Positions 46,771 through 55,815 of a stretch of 64,000 nt of DNA are shown here, piece by piece; position 1 is the first letter of the stretch; every line of letters begins with the position of its first letter. Source of the DNA: Phaeacidiphilus oryzae TH49 (GTDB lineage: Bacteria > Actinomycetota > Actinomycetes > Streptomycetales > Streptomycetaceae); contig NZ_JQMQ01000005.1 in NCBI RefSeq assembly GCF_000744815.1, positions 4,917,801 through 4,981,800 on the forward strand. The letters are read 5' to 3'. Under the pieces are notes generated by a model. It made no database searches and had not been told where the DNA came from. It saw only the letters and a list, made by a program, of their open reading frames with translations. Position numbers and translations under genes: made by a program.

Positions 46771-47919
46771 GTGGCCTATGAATGGACCGGGGCGGCCGGC
46801 CTCAACCTTCCCGCCGCATTGCCGGAGATCCACAAGGAACACGAAGGCGGAATCGGCGGCCTGATCGACTCGGGCGTTCAGGCGGTCCTCGACCACACGC
46901 CGCTCCAGCACATGCTGGAGCAGGTCACCGGAAACGCGGACGCCCTCCACCAGGCCGGTCAGCAGTGGCTGGACCAGGCCCACGCCGCCGATCAGCTGGC
47001 GCAGCAGCTCCGGTCGGGGGCGAAGCCGCTGGACGCGAACTGGACGGGCGACGCGTCCGACAGGTTCAGCGGATTCATGGGCGATATCGTCGAGCAGGTC
47101 GAGTCCATGTCGCAGGACATGGCCCAGACGGCACAGATCCTGAACCAGGCCGGTCAGGAGTGCCAGATGGCCGAAGACGTGATCAAAATGATCATCCGCG
47201 AGCTCATCGAATGGGCCGCGATGACCTTGGCCGCGACGGCGGTCGCGGATCTCGTGACCTTCGGGCTGGCGACCATCGTCGGCACCATCGCCGAGGGAGC
47301 CGAGGTCGCCGCGTTCGTCGCCCGGGCCACCGAGGAGACCACGAAGCTCGGCCGGATACTCCGGGACCTCCTCAAGATGCTCAAGGAGATCGAGGAGGCG
47401 GGCAAGGAGGTCAAGTCGGCCGAGGGGCTGGCGAAGCTGAACAAGCTCTGGCGCGCGCGGAAGGCGATTCACTCCGCCATCCACGATTCGAAGCTCGGAC
47501 TGCGCGCGGGCAGCGCGGCCAAGAAGGACGCCAAGGCTCTGGAAGAAGCCATGAAGGCGGGCAGCGACGCACGGGCCGCCCACATTCGGGGCCTTCAGGA
47601 GATGGAGCCGGCCGCGCGGCAGGCGCTGGGGCAGCTCTACGGAAAGACCGGCGGGAAGGTGGCCGCGCTTCTGGGGTTGCCCTCGGCGGGCAATATGTGG
47701 CCCGCTCTGGGGAGCGACATGTTCCACGGCGTGAAAGAGACCTTCACCCAGGACGGCGGTGTCCATATGGCCACCGACGCGGCGGGAGGGTCGACGCCCG
47801 CGCCGTATCAGCTGCCCTTCTCGGAACGTCTGCCCGCGGGCGCGGGGACTGGGGCGTCTCAGGGCAACCACGTGATTCTGTCGTATCTTGAGACCTTGAA
47901 CAGCGTGAAGTCGGCCTGA
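46771..47919 (+). CDS. WXG100-domain protein with helical C-terminus
   Basis: 382 aa from GTG. The N-terminal part (about 40-135) is a WXG100-like hairpin with NWTGDASDRFSGF at the turn and QMAEDVIKMIIRELIEW. A hydrophobic helix pair (AAMTLAATAVADLVTFGLATIVGTIAEG) and a charged coiled coil (about 195-260) follow, and the end is without known toxin domain. It resembles the 516-aa protein in layout: WXG, hydrophobic core, helical tail. It is probably exported with the 108-aa partner. Confidence 0.75.
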   Translation: MAYEWTGAAGLNLPAALPEIHKEHEGGIGGLIDSGVQAVLDHTPLQHMLEQVTGNADALHQAGQQWLDQAHAADQLAQQLRSGAKPLDANWTGDASDRFSGFMGDIVEQVESMSQDMAQTAQILNQAGQECQMAEDVIKMIIRELIEWAAMTLAATAVADLVTFGLATIVGTIAEGAEVAAFVARATEETTKLGRILRDLLKMLKEIEEAGKEVKSAEGLAKLNKLWRARKAIHSAIHDSKLGLRAGSAAKKDAKALEEAMKAGSDARAAHIRGLQEMEPAARQALGQLYGKTGGKVAALLGLPSAGNMWPALGSDMFHGVKETFTQDGGVHMATDAAGGSTPAPYQLPFSERLPAGAGTGASQGNHVILSYLETLNSVKSA

Positions 47920-47957
47920 TGCCTGTGCCTGACGCCTGACGACGAAACGGAAAGTGC

Positions 47958-48626
47958 ATGGCGACCGGAGCGGTTGAAGAGCGGCGGAAAGCCGCGGTCG
48001 AGTGGTTCTCCCAGTTGCTGGCCCCATGGTGGCAGTCGGGAGAGCAGCTCCAGGGCGTCGCCCCGGTCAATCTCCACACCCGGCTGGCGGCTCCTCCGAA
48101 GAAGGTGGTGGAGCGTCAGGTCGTGGTCGGCGGGACGCAGTCGGCCCCTTCCGGGAGGACCGCGCGCAGCGAGGGGCACTCGTGGTTGACGCCGGTGTTC
48201 TGGGTGCTCGGCATCATGGACCTCTTCAGCGGTGTGAACCCCTTCAACTCGAGCTCGCAGGGGAGTACCTGGGGGCAGCGAGGCGTGTGGCGGGGCGGCT
48301 GGTCCAGCGAGGCGGGCAAGTTCCGGCTGGCGGCCTGGGGTTTCTCCTCCGCGCGAGCCAATCCGCTCAGTCCGCACCTGCGTTTCGTGGTGACGGACCG
48401 CAGGGTGCTGGTGTTCCACGCGGGTACGGACTGGGACACCCTGCCGGAGCAGCCGGAGCAGCTGGTCGCGGAGTTCCCGCGGGGAATGCCGGATTCCCTG
48501 CGGACCCGGCAGCGCCGCATGGGGACGCGAGTCGATCTGGTCTTCGGCGACGGTTCCTGGATCTCCCTGGACCCCGATATCCAGTCGAACGAGAAGTACC
48601 TGTCGGCGCTGCTGAACGACGGATAG
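47958..48626 (+). CDS. Uncharacterised protein, possible PH-like domain, in a WXG100 cluster
   Basis: 222 aa. A hydrophobic stretch (HSWLTPVFWVLGIMDLFSGVNPF) lies in the first half. The second half has LSPHLRFVVTDRRVLVFHAGTDWD and VDLVFGDGSWISLDPD, a strand pattern like bacterial PH-domain proteins. It follows the 382-aa gene by 38 bases and may be an accessory or protective partner. No firm family assignment. Confidence 0.6.
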   Translation: MATGAVEERRKAAVEWFSQLLAPWWQSGEQLQGVAPVNLHTRLAAPPKKVVERQVVVGGTQSAPSGRTARSEGHSWLTPVFWVLGIMDLFSGVNPFNSSSQGSTWGQRGVWRGGWSSEAGKFRLAAWGFSSARANPLSPHLRFVVTDRRVLVFHAGTDWDTLPEQPEQLVAEFPRGMPDSLRTRQRRMGTRVDLVFGDGSWISLDPDIQSNEKYLSALLNDG

Positions 48627-48683
48627 CGGGGCAGGCGACTGCCGACGTGCGACGGGTGACGACGGGGGCCACCTGCGACGGGC

Positions 48684-49643
48684 TCAGCCTCCGGTGACCG
48701 GCTGGGGTGACGCGGCGGTGTCGGCGGAGGCGGAAGCGGCGGCGGCCTCGGTGGTGGCGGCGACGGCGCCGGCCCGCTCGGCCTCCGGCGCCCAACCCGG
48801 CCCCCGGAAGAGGTGGTTGACCCAGATGCGGAAGGTGGCTCCGGCACCCTGGCCGCGGGCGGTCGCCGCGCGCAGGTCGCGGGCGATGTCGACGTACTCG
48901 TGGGTGGCGACGCGGAGCGGGTTGTAGGTGCGGATGTTCTTGGTCAGGCCGTAGACCGGACGGTCGGTCTCCAGGGTGAAGGTGCCGAACAGCCGGTCCC
49001 AGACGATCAGGATCCCGGCGAAGTTGCGGTCCAGGTAGCCGCCCTGCGAGGCGTGGTGGACGCGGTGGTGCGACGGTGTGTTGAGGACGAACTCCAGCGG
49101 CGCCGGCAACCGGCCGATGCGCTCGGTGTGGATCCAGAACTGGTACACCAGGTTCACCGAGGAGCAGAACGCGACCGCCGCCGGACTGACCCCGCACAGC
49201 ACCATGGGGACGTAGAAGACCCCGAAGGTGAGGTCGGTCCACGGCTGCCGCAGCGCGGTGGACAGGTTGAAGGCCTGGCTGGAGTGGTGCACCACATGCT
49301 GCGCCCACAGGATCCGCACCCGGTGGGTCGAGCGGTGCGACCAGTAGTAGCAGAAGTCCTGCGCCAGCAGCATCAGCGGAACGGTCGTCCACCAGTGGAC
49401 CGGCACCCGCAGCGGGGTCAGCTCGTAGAGGGCGGTGTAGATCGCCACCGCGGGCAGCTTCCACAGCAGGTTGGTGACCAGGCTGCCCAGCCCCATGGTG
49501 ATGCTGGTGGCGCTGTCCTTGACGGTGTACCCCCGCTGGTCCTCGTCCGGGTGCAGCCGGAAGGACACGATCTCGACGACCGTCAGCAGGATGAACGCGG
49601 GGATCGACCAGGTGACCGCGTCCGGGAGGCTCGTGGTGGGCAT
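48684..49643 (-). CDS. Sterol desaturase / fatty-acid hydroxylase family membrane protein
   Basis: 319 aa. Four or so membrane helices and three histidine boxes: HRSTH, HVVHHSS and HHRVHH, the di-iron ligands of this superfamily. Related bacterial proteins hydroxylate or desaturate lipids such as hopanoids, carotenoids or sterols; the substrate is unknown here. The start is the ATG of MPTTSLPDAVTW. The last about 40 residues are an Ala/Ser-rich tail. Confidence 0.88.
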   Translation of the reverse strand: MPTTSLPDAVTWSIPAFILLTVVEIVSFRLHPDEDQRGYTVKDSATSITMGLGSLVTNLLWKLPAVAIYTALYELTPLRVPVHWWTTVPLMLLAQDFCYYWSHRSTHRVRILWAQHVVHHSSQAFNLSTALRQPWTDLTFGVFYVPMVLCGVSPAAVAFCSSVNLVYQFWIHTERIGRLPAPLEFVLNTPSHHRVHHASQGGYLDRNFAGILIVWDRLFGTFTLETDRPVYGLTKNIRTYNPLRVATHEYVDIARDLRAATARGQGAGATFRIWVNHLFRGPGWAPEAERAGAVAATTEAAAASASADTAASPQPVTGG

Positions 49644-49732
49644 GTCCGCTGATGCTACGGACGGTCGGCGCTGGTGGGGAGGGGTCGGAACAAGATTTTT
49701 ACGCGCGAGTAAGTTATTTCGGGCCCGAGCGG

Positions 49733-50614
49733 CTACCGCGGTGACGGCCCCGACCGGGCCGCCAGGTACGCCGACAGCCGGCGCGGAAGCGCCCGCGAGG
49801 CGGCGACCGCGGCGGCGTAGCGCGCGTCCGGGACGGAGACCGGGCGGCCCCGCCGGAAGTCGCGCAGGGCCGCGTCGACCACCCGGTCGGCGTCCAGCCA
49901 CAGCGACTCGGGGATCGCCGAGACGTCCATGTCCGCCCGCTCATGGAACTCGGTCCGGACCCAACCCGGGCACAGGGCCATGATGTTGACGCCTCGTCGG
50001 CTGCCGCCGGGGCGCCGGGCGCGCTCGGTGTGGGCGGCCGAGCGGGCGCTCTCGCTGAAGTTCACCACCCATGCCTTGGACGCGCTGTACGTCCCGCGCG
50101 GGTAGAACGCGGCCACCGAGCCGAGGTTGATCACCCCGCGGCCGCCGCCGCGTTCGATCATCCCGGGCAGCGCGGCCCGGGTGAGGCGGAGCACGGCCTC
50201 GCAGTGCACGCGGAGCATCGCCACCTCCTCCTCGACCGGGGTGTCGAGGAAGCCCTGCGGATGGCCGAAGCCGGCGTTGTTGACCAGGAGGTCGACGGGC
50301 GCGGCGGGGAGGTCGGCGCGGCCCTGGAGCCGCTGCTCGACGGCGGCGATCCCGGCCTCCGTGGACAGATCCGCGGCCAGCACCTCCGCCCCGGCCGCCC
50401 CGGCCGCGCCGGTCGCGCCGCCGCGTGGGAGGCTCGCGGCGAACTCCCGCAGTCGCTTCTCGTCCCGGGCGACCAGCACCACCCGGAAGCCGTCCGCGGC
50501 CAGCCGCCGGGCGAACGCCGCCCCGATCCCGGCGGTGGCGCCGGTGACCAGCGCGGTGGGCGGCCGGCCGGGCAGCGAAGCGCCGGCCGTGCCAGGCGCG
50601 GGCGCGCCCGTCAT
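49733..50614 (-). other. SDR module that may be a separate gene
   Basis: From the ATG at 50614 (MTGAPAPGTAG) this reads as a complete short-chain dehydrogenase of 293 aa with Rossmann TGATAGIG, NNAG, the catalytic Ser in NLGSVAAF and YxxxK in TYSASK, most like the DltE/YqjQ-type oxidoreductases. The ATG lies in an ATGA context, as expected for a coupled downstream gene after a stop in the aminopeptidase frame. Confidence 0.6.
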
Positions 50615-53377
50615 GCCCCCGCCCGTCACGCCCCGCCCGTCACGCCCCCGCCCGTCACGCCCCGCCTCCGCCCCTGCCGCCGCGTCGCGCGCGTCGCCCG
50701 CGTCCCGCTGCCGCGCGCGCAGCGCCCGCGCCAGCTCGTCGCGGGATTCGAGCACCAGCCGCCGCAGCGCCGGCGCCGCCTCGGCGTGCTCGGCCAGCCA
50801 GCGATCGGTCCGCTCCAGGGTGGCCGGCGAGATGATCCGGTACGGGAAGAGCCCCTCGACGATCCGCACGGCGATCTCGATCGACCGCTCGGACCAGACC
50901 GGCTCGATCACCTGGAAGTACCGCTCCACGTACGGTTCGAGGAGAGCGAGCCCGCCGCCGTGCCGGTCCCCGGTCGCGTCCCCGTCCCCGCTCGCGTCCC
51001 CGTCCCCGCTCCCGTCCCGGTCCCCGCCCTCGATCGGTAGCTGCTGGAAGCCGGCGACGGTGGCGTCCACCAGCGCGTTGGGCAGCTCGTCCGATTCGAC
51101 GACCGCCTGCCAGGCCGCCTCCTTGGCGGCCGGCTCCGGCCGTGCCGCCACGCAGCGGGTGTACAGCCGCTTGCCGCTCGCCGTGTTGTCCCGCTTCAAC
51201 TCGGCGTCCAGCTCCGGCATCCCGGCCCGGCCGGCGATCACCAGCGTCTCCCACAGCGCCCAGCGCGGCTCCTGGTCGATGTCCAGGCCCTCGATCGCGA
51301 CGGTGCCGTCGAGGAGGCCGCGGGCGATCCGCAGCTGCTCCTCGCCCTCCGCCGTCCTGGAGAAGAACCGCGACCAGGCCAGCTGCCGGTCGCTGCCCGG
51401 CTCGGCGGCCCGCAACTCGCGCTCCGCGCAGCGGGCGAGCGCCTGCGCGGCCGCCGGGCGGTGGCTGTCGGCGACGTACTCCTGGAGCGCCGTCTCGGCG
51501 TTGCCGTGCAGCGACTGCAGCACGCCGATGTCGGTCTCCCGGCCGGCGAACCGGTCGACCAGCGCCAGGTACTGGGCGGCCGGCAGCAGCCCGTCCCGCA
51601 CCAGGTTCCACATCGCCGACCAGGCCAGCGCCCGCGCCAGCGGATCGGCGATGTCGCCGAGGTGCTCGCGGACGGTCTCCAGCGAGCCCTCGTCGAAGCG
51701 GATCTTGCAGTACGTCAGGTCCCCGTCGTTGACCAGCACCAGCGCCGGGCGCCGCTCGCCGACCAGCTCCGGCACCTCCGTCACCGGCTCCGCGGCGACG
51801 TCCAGTTCGACCTGCTTGACCCGGGTCAGCCGGGAGCCCGCGAAGTCGTAGAAGCCGACCGCGATCCGGTGCGGCCGCAGCGTCGGGTGGTCCTCCGGGG
51901 CGTCCTGGAGGATCGCGAAGGCGGTGATCCTGCCCTCCCCGTCGGTCTCCAGGCGGGGGGTCAGCGAGTTGACCCCGGCCGTCTGCAGCCAGGCCCGCGA
52001 CCACTCGGCCATCGCCTCGGCGCCCCGGCCCGAGGTCTCGACGAGGACGTCCAGCAGGTCCTGGAGCTGGGTGTTGCCGAAGGCGTGGCGCTTGAAATAC
52101 CGCCGCGCGCCCTCGAAGAACTCCTCCCGCCCGGCGTACGCCACCAGCTGCTTGAGCACCGAGGCGCCCTTGGCGTAGGTGATCCCGTCGAAGTTGAGCT
52201 TGGCGTCCTCCAGGTCGCGGATGTCCGCCGTGATCGGGTGGGTGGTCGGCAGCTGGTCCTGCCGGTACGCCCAGGCCTTGCGGCGGTTGGCGAAGGTGAC
52301 CCAGCCCGCCTTGAACGCGGTCGCCTCGACCAGCGACAGCGAGCCCATGTAGTCCGCGAAGGACTCCTTCAGCCACAGGTCGTCCCACCACTGCGGGGTG
52401 ACCAGGTCGCCGAACCACATGTGGGCCATCTCGTGGAGGATCACGCAGGCCCGGCTCTCGTAGGCCGCCTCGGTCACCTTCGAGCGGTAGACGAACTCCT
52501 CGCGGAAGGTCACCAGGCCCGGGTTCTCCATCGCCCCGATGTTGTACTCCGGCACGAAGGCCTGGTCGTACTTGCCGAACGGGTACGGGTAGTCGAAGGC
52601 CTCGTGGAAGAAGTCCAGGCCCTGCTTGGTGACCTCGAAGATCCGGTCCGAGTCGAAGTACTTGGCCAGCGAGCGGCGGCACATCGCGCCCAGCGGGATC
52701 TCGATCCGGCGGCCGTCGTCCAGCGTCCGCGAGTAGTGGTCGCGGGCCACGTGGTACGGGCCGGCGGCGATCTCGGTGATGTAGGTGGAGATCCGCGGGG
52801 TGGGGCCGAACCGCCAGAGGAGGGCGGTGCCGTCCTCGGTGCGCTCCGGGTCGCCGCTGGCCGCCGAGTTGGAGAACACCTCCCAGTGCAGCGGGGCGGT
52901 GACCGAGAAGCTGAACGGGGCCTTCAGGTCGGGCTGTTCGAAGTTCGCGTACACCCGGCGGGCGTCGGCCGGCTCGTAGTGGGTGTAGAGGTAGGTCTCG
53001 CCGTCGACCGGGTCGGTGAACCGGTGGAGGCCCTGCCCGGTCCTGCTGTACGCGCAGTCCGCCTCGACCACCAGCTCGTTCTCGGCCTCCAGGCGGGGGA
53101 GGGCGATCCGCGAGCCGTCGAAGACCTTGGCCGGATCCAGCTCCTCGCCGTTCAGCCGCACCGAGCGGACGGCCGGGGCGAGGAGGTCGGCGAAGCTCGC
53201 CGCGCCCGGCTCGGCGCAGCGGAAGCGCAGCACGGTCCGCGAGGCGAACGTACCGGCCGAGCTGCCCTCCGCAGGACGGTTCGCCGAGGTCACATCGAGG
53301 TGCACCTCGTACGAGTCCACGCTGATGAGGCGGGCCCGCTCGCGGGCCTCGTCCCTGGTGAGGTTTGCTCCAGGCAC
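49733..53377 (-). CDS. M1 aminopeptidase fused in frame to a short-chain dehydrogenase
   Basis: 1214 aa. Residues 1 to about 890 are a complete M1 aminopeptidase paralogous to PepN: GAMEN (about 281-285), HEMAH (about 315-319), Glu in LWLKESF (about 338) and the C-terminal domain with an acidic GDGDASGDGD repeat loop. A linker of about 30 residues (RDGRGRDGRGVTGGGMTG) joins it to an SDR domain: ALVTGATAGIGAAFA, NNAGFGHP, and catalytic Ser with YSASK. The linker DNA is a 14/15-bp tandem repeat. Either a real fusion, or two adjacent genes joined by a one-base change in a G-run. The GTG start has AAGGAG nine bases before it. Confidence 0.8.
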   Translation of the reverse strand: MPGANLTRDEARERARLISVDSYEVHLDVTSANRPAEGSSAGTFASRTVLRFRCAEPGAASFADLLAPAVRSVRLNGEELDPAKVFDGSRIALPRLEAENELVVEADCAYSRTGQGLHRFTDPVDGETYLYTHYEPADARRVYANFEQPDLKAPFSFSVTAPLHWEVFSNSAASGDPERTEDGTALLWRFGPTPRISTYITEIAAGPYHVARDHYSRTLDDGRRIEIPLGAMCRRSLAKYFDSDRIFEVTKQGLDFFHEAFDYPYPFGKYDQAFVPEYNIGAMENPGLVTFREEFVYRSKVTEAAYESRACVILHEMAHMWFGDLVTPQWWDDLWLKESFADYMGSLSLVEATAFKAGWVTFANRRKAWAYRQDQLPTTHPITADIRDLEDAKLNFDGITYAKGASVLKQLVAYAGREEFFEGARRYFKRHAFGNTQLQDLLDVLVETSGRGAEAMAEWSRAWLQTAGVNSLTPRLETDGEGRITAFAILQDAPEDHPTLRPHRIAVGFYDFAGSRLTRVKQVELDVAAEPVTEVPELVGERRPALVLVNDGDLTYCKIRFDEGSLETVREHLGDIADPLARALAWSAMWNLVRDGLLPAAQYLALVDRFAGRETDIGVLQSLHGNAETALQEYVADSHRPAAAQALARCAERELRAAEPGSDRQLAWSRFFSRTAEGEEQLRIARGLLDGTVAIEGLDIDQEPRWALWETLVIAGRAGMPELDAELKRDNTASGKRLYTRCVAARPEPAAKEAAWQAVVESDELPNALVDATVAGFQQLPIEGGDRDGSGDGDASGDGDATGDRHGGGLALLEPYVERYFQVIEPVWSERSIEIAVRIVEGLFPYRIISPATLERTDRWLAEHAEAAPALRRLVLESRDELARALRARQRDAGDARDAAAGAEAGRDGRGRDGRGVTGGGMTGAPAPGTAGASLPGRPPTALVTGATAGIGAAFARRLAADGFRVVLVARDEKRLREFAASLPRGGATGAAGAAGAEVLAADLSTEAGIAAVEQRLQGRADLPAAPVDLLVNNAGFGHPQGFLDTPVEEEVAMLRVHCEAVLRLTRAALPGMIERGGGRGVINLGSVAAFYPRGTYSASKAWVVNFSESARSAAHTERARRPGGSRRGVNIMALCPGWVRTEFHERADMDVSAIPESLWLDADRVVDAALRDFRRGRPVSVPDARYAAAVAASRALPRRLSAYLAARSGPSPR
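50606..50663. repeat. 14/15-bp tandem repeat at the aminopeptidase-SDR junction
   Basis: Four units of GCCCGTCACGCCCC(C), alternating 15, 14, 15 and 14 bases. On the coding strand each unit contains TGA after GT or AT, so its frame depends on the length of the G-runs. Confidence 0.85.
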
Positions 53378-53600
53378 GGCGTCGGCTCCTTGTGCTCCGT
53401 TGGACGTGTGGATCCTGTGGACCCGCTGCATCCTTTCACGGGCCCCTCTGCGCCGCCTGGGTGTACCCCTCGGGACCCGCCGCGTTCCCGCCGGGAATCC
53501 CCGCGCGGCGAGCGGCGTTGCCGCTGGAGGAGGCGCCGGGGGCCGCCCGCACCAGCGTCGGCACGCCCCGCACCGAACCGGTTCACCCCTGAGGAGTGAC

Positions 53601-54242
53601 ATGACCGACACCACCCAGCCGAAGGTCGCCGACTTCTGGTTCGACCCGCTCTGCCCCTGGGCCTGGATGACGTCCCGCTGGATGCTCGAGGTGGAGAAGG
53701 TCCGCCCGGTGAAGGTCCGCTGGCACGTGATGAGCCTGGCGGTGCTCAACGAGGGCCGCGACCTGCCCGAGCAGTACCAGCAGCTGATGAAGGAGGCCTG
53801 GGCCCCGGTCCGGGTCTGCATCGCCGCCGCGCAGCAGCACGGCGACGACGTCCTCGGCCCGCTGTACACGGCGCTCGGCACCCGCTTCCACAACCGCGAC
53901 CTGGGCCGCTCGCCGGAGGTCATCGCGGACGCCCTGGAGGAGGCCGGCCTGCCGCGCGAGCTCGTCGAGGCGGGCGAGTCCGAAGCCTACGACGAGGCCC
54001 TCCGCGCCTCCCACAAGGAGGGGATCACCCTGGTCGGCGAGGAGGTCGGCACCCCGGTGATCGCGGTGGACGGCCCGGAGGGGCCGGACGGCCCGCGGGT
54101 CGCCTTCTTCGGCCCGGTGGTCACCCCGGCGCCGCGCGGCGAGGCGGCCGCGCAGCTGTGGGACGGCACCCTGATGGTGGCCTCCACCCCCGGCTTCTAC
54201 GAGATCAAGCGCACCCGCACGGTGGGCCCGATCTTCGACTGA
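53601..54242 (+). CDS. DsbA-fold oxidoreductase, Rv2466c-like (mycothiol-linked)
   Basis: 213 aa. KVADFWFDPLCPWAWMTSRWMLEVE is close to the N-terminus of the mycothiol-dependent reductase Rv2466c, followed by a helical insertion and a cis-Pro loop near VGTPVIAV. Here the second active-site residue is Ala (C-P-W-A), so a monothiol mechanism with mycothiol is likely. It is cytoplasmic and probably reduces nitro compounds or protein disulphides in stress. GAGGAG precedes the ATG; a clear terminator follows. Confidence 0.88.
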   Translation: MTDTTQPKVADFWFDPLCPWAWMTSRWMLEVEKVRPVKVRWHVMSLAVLNEGRDLPEQYQQLMKEAWAPVRVCIAAAQQHGDDVLGPLYTALGTRFHNRDLGRSPEVIADALEEAGLPRELVEAGESEAYDEALRASHKEGITLVGEEVGTPVIAVDGPEGPDGPRVAFFGPVVTPAPRGEAAAQLWDGTLMVASTPGFYEIKRTRTVGPIFD

Positions 54243-54262
54243 GCGGCCGAGGACCGAACGGG

Positions 54263-54299
54263 ACGGGTCCCCCACGCCATGGAGGTGTGGGGGACCCGT
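54263..54299 (+). terminator. Intrinsic terminator after the DsbA-like gene
   Basis: ACGGGTCCCCCAC (54263-54275) pairs perfectly with GTGGGGGACCCGT (54287-54299) around an 11-base loop. TCGCTT follows. It lies between convergent genes and may serve both. Confidence 0.8.
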
Positions 54300-54363
54300 T
54301 CGCTTGCGGGGCCGTCGGCCGCCCGCCGCCCGCCGCCCGCCGTCAGCCGTCAGCCGCCCGCCG

Positions 54364-55815
54364 TCAGGCCGCTGCCGCCGACCGCTTCCGCCGCCGCTGT
54401 GCTGCGACGCCGAGCAGCGCCAGCACCGCCGTCAGCCCGCCGGTGAAGTACAGCTGCGTCAGCGTGTCCTGATGGAGCGTCATCAGCGCCAGCACGGCCA
54501 GCACCGCGAGCAGCGCGACCCAGCTCAGCACCGGGAACAGCCACATCCGCAGCACCAGCCGCTCCGGCGCCTCGCGCTCCAGCCGCCGCCGCATCCGCAG
54601 CTGCGCCACCGCGATGAAGCCCCAGACCACCAGCACGGCCGCGCCGACCATGTTCATCAGCCAGGTGAAGACCGTGGTCGGCCAGAGCACCCCGGCGAGC
54701 ACGGCCAGGAAGCCGAACCCGCAGGAGGCGATCACCGCGAGCCGCGGCACGCCCCCGCTGACCCTCGCCAGCGCCCGCGGCCCCTGCCCGCGCCGTACCA
54801 GCGAGTACGCCATCCGCGAGGAGCCGTAGATGTTGGCGTTCATCGCCGACAGCAGCGCGATCAGCACGACCACGTTCATGATCTGCCCGGCCGCCGGGAT
54901 GTGGAGGTGGTCCAGCACCGCGACGTACGGGCCGTCGGTGGCGACCGCCGGGTCGTTCCACGGCACCAGGGTGACCACGACCAGCATCGAGCCGACGTAG
55001 AAGAGGGCGATCCGCCACATCGCGGTGCGGACCGCGCCGGTGACGTTGCGCACCGGGTCGTCCGACTCGGCGGAGGCGATGGTCACCGTCTCCAGGCCGC
55101 CGTAGGCGAAGGCGGTGGCCAGGATGCCGGAGATCAGGCCGCCGGCGCCGTGCGGCATGAACCCGCCGTCACCGGTCAGGTTGCTCGCCCCGGGGGCGGT
55201 GTCGATCACTCCGCAGATCGCCAGCACGCCGACCACCAGGAAGGCGACGATCGCCGCCACCTTGATCGCCGCGAACCAGAACTCGAACTCGCCGTAGTTC
55301 TTCACCGCGGTGCAGTTGGTCAGGCAGAAGAAGGCCATGAAGACCAGCACCCAGCCCCAGGCGGGGAGGAACGGCAGCCAGCCGTGGATGATCCCGCCGG
55401 CCGCGGTCGCCTCGGCGGCCACGCCCAGGGTCAGCATGGCCCAGTACATCCAGCCGGCGGTGAGCCCGGCCCAGGGCCCGATCTCCCGCTCGGCGTGCAC
55501 CGAGAAGGAGCCGGTGGCCGGGTGGGCGGCGGACATCTCGCCGAGCATCCGCATCACCAGCATCACCAGCAGGCCGCTGAGCGCGAAGGCCACCACGATG
55601 GACGGCCCGGCCGAGGCGATGCCCGATCCGGAGCCCACGAAGAGGCCGGCGCCGATCACTCCGCCGAGGGCGATCATCGAGAGGTGGCGGCGCTTCAGGG
55701 ACCGGGAGAGCTGGCCTTCGCCGGGGGTGCCGGTGCCGGTGCCGGGGCCGGTCGGCTCGGCGGAGGCCGGCTCGACGGCCGCGGCGGTCGATTCGGCCGC
55801 GCGGGTTGGGGACAT
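54364..55815 (-). CDS. Amino-acid permease (APC superfamily, GABA/AnsP type)
   Basis: About 483 aa from MSPTRAAES; an ATG 11 codons upstream is possible. About twelve membrane helices. LKRRHLSMIALGGVIGAGLFVGSG is the signature APC start, with RMLGEMSAAHPATGSF and ASAESDDPVRNV. It imports an amino acid or GABA with protons. It ends in an RRRKRS basic tail. The substrate is not decidable from sequence. Confidence 0.9.
   Translation of the reverse strand: MSPTRAAESTAAAVEPASAEPTGPGTGTGTPGEGQLSRSLKRRHLSMIALGGVIGAGLFVGSGSGIASAGPSIVVAFALSGLLVMLVMRMLGEMSAAHPATGSFSVHAEREIGPWAGLTAGWMYWAMLTLGVAAEATAAGGIIHGWLPFLPAWGWVLVFMAFFCLTNCTAVKNYGEFEFWFAAIKVAAIVAFLVVGVLAICGVIDTAPGASNLTGDGGFMPHGAGGLISGILATAFAYGGLETVTIASAESDDPVRNVTGAVRTAMWRIALFYVGSMLVVVTLVPWNDPAVATDGPYVAVLDHLHIPAAGQIMNVVVLIALLSAMNANIYGSSRMAYSLVRRGQGPRALARVSGGVPRLAVIASCGFGFLAVLAGVLWPTTVFTWLMNMVGAAVLVVWGFIAVAQLRMRRRLEREAPERLVLRMWLFPVLSWVALLAVLAVLALMTLHQDTLTQLYFTGGLTAVLALLGVAAQRRRKRSAAAA

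Noticed and set aside
50606-50663. 14/15-bp repeat considered as CRISPR or attachment site
   Set aside because: No spacers, no integrase, and the repeats are within a coding region.
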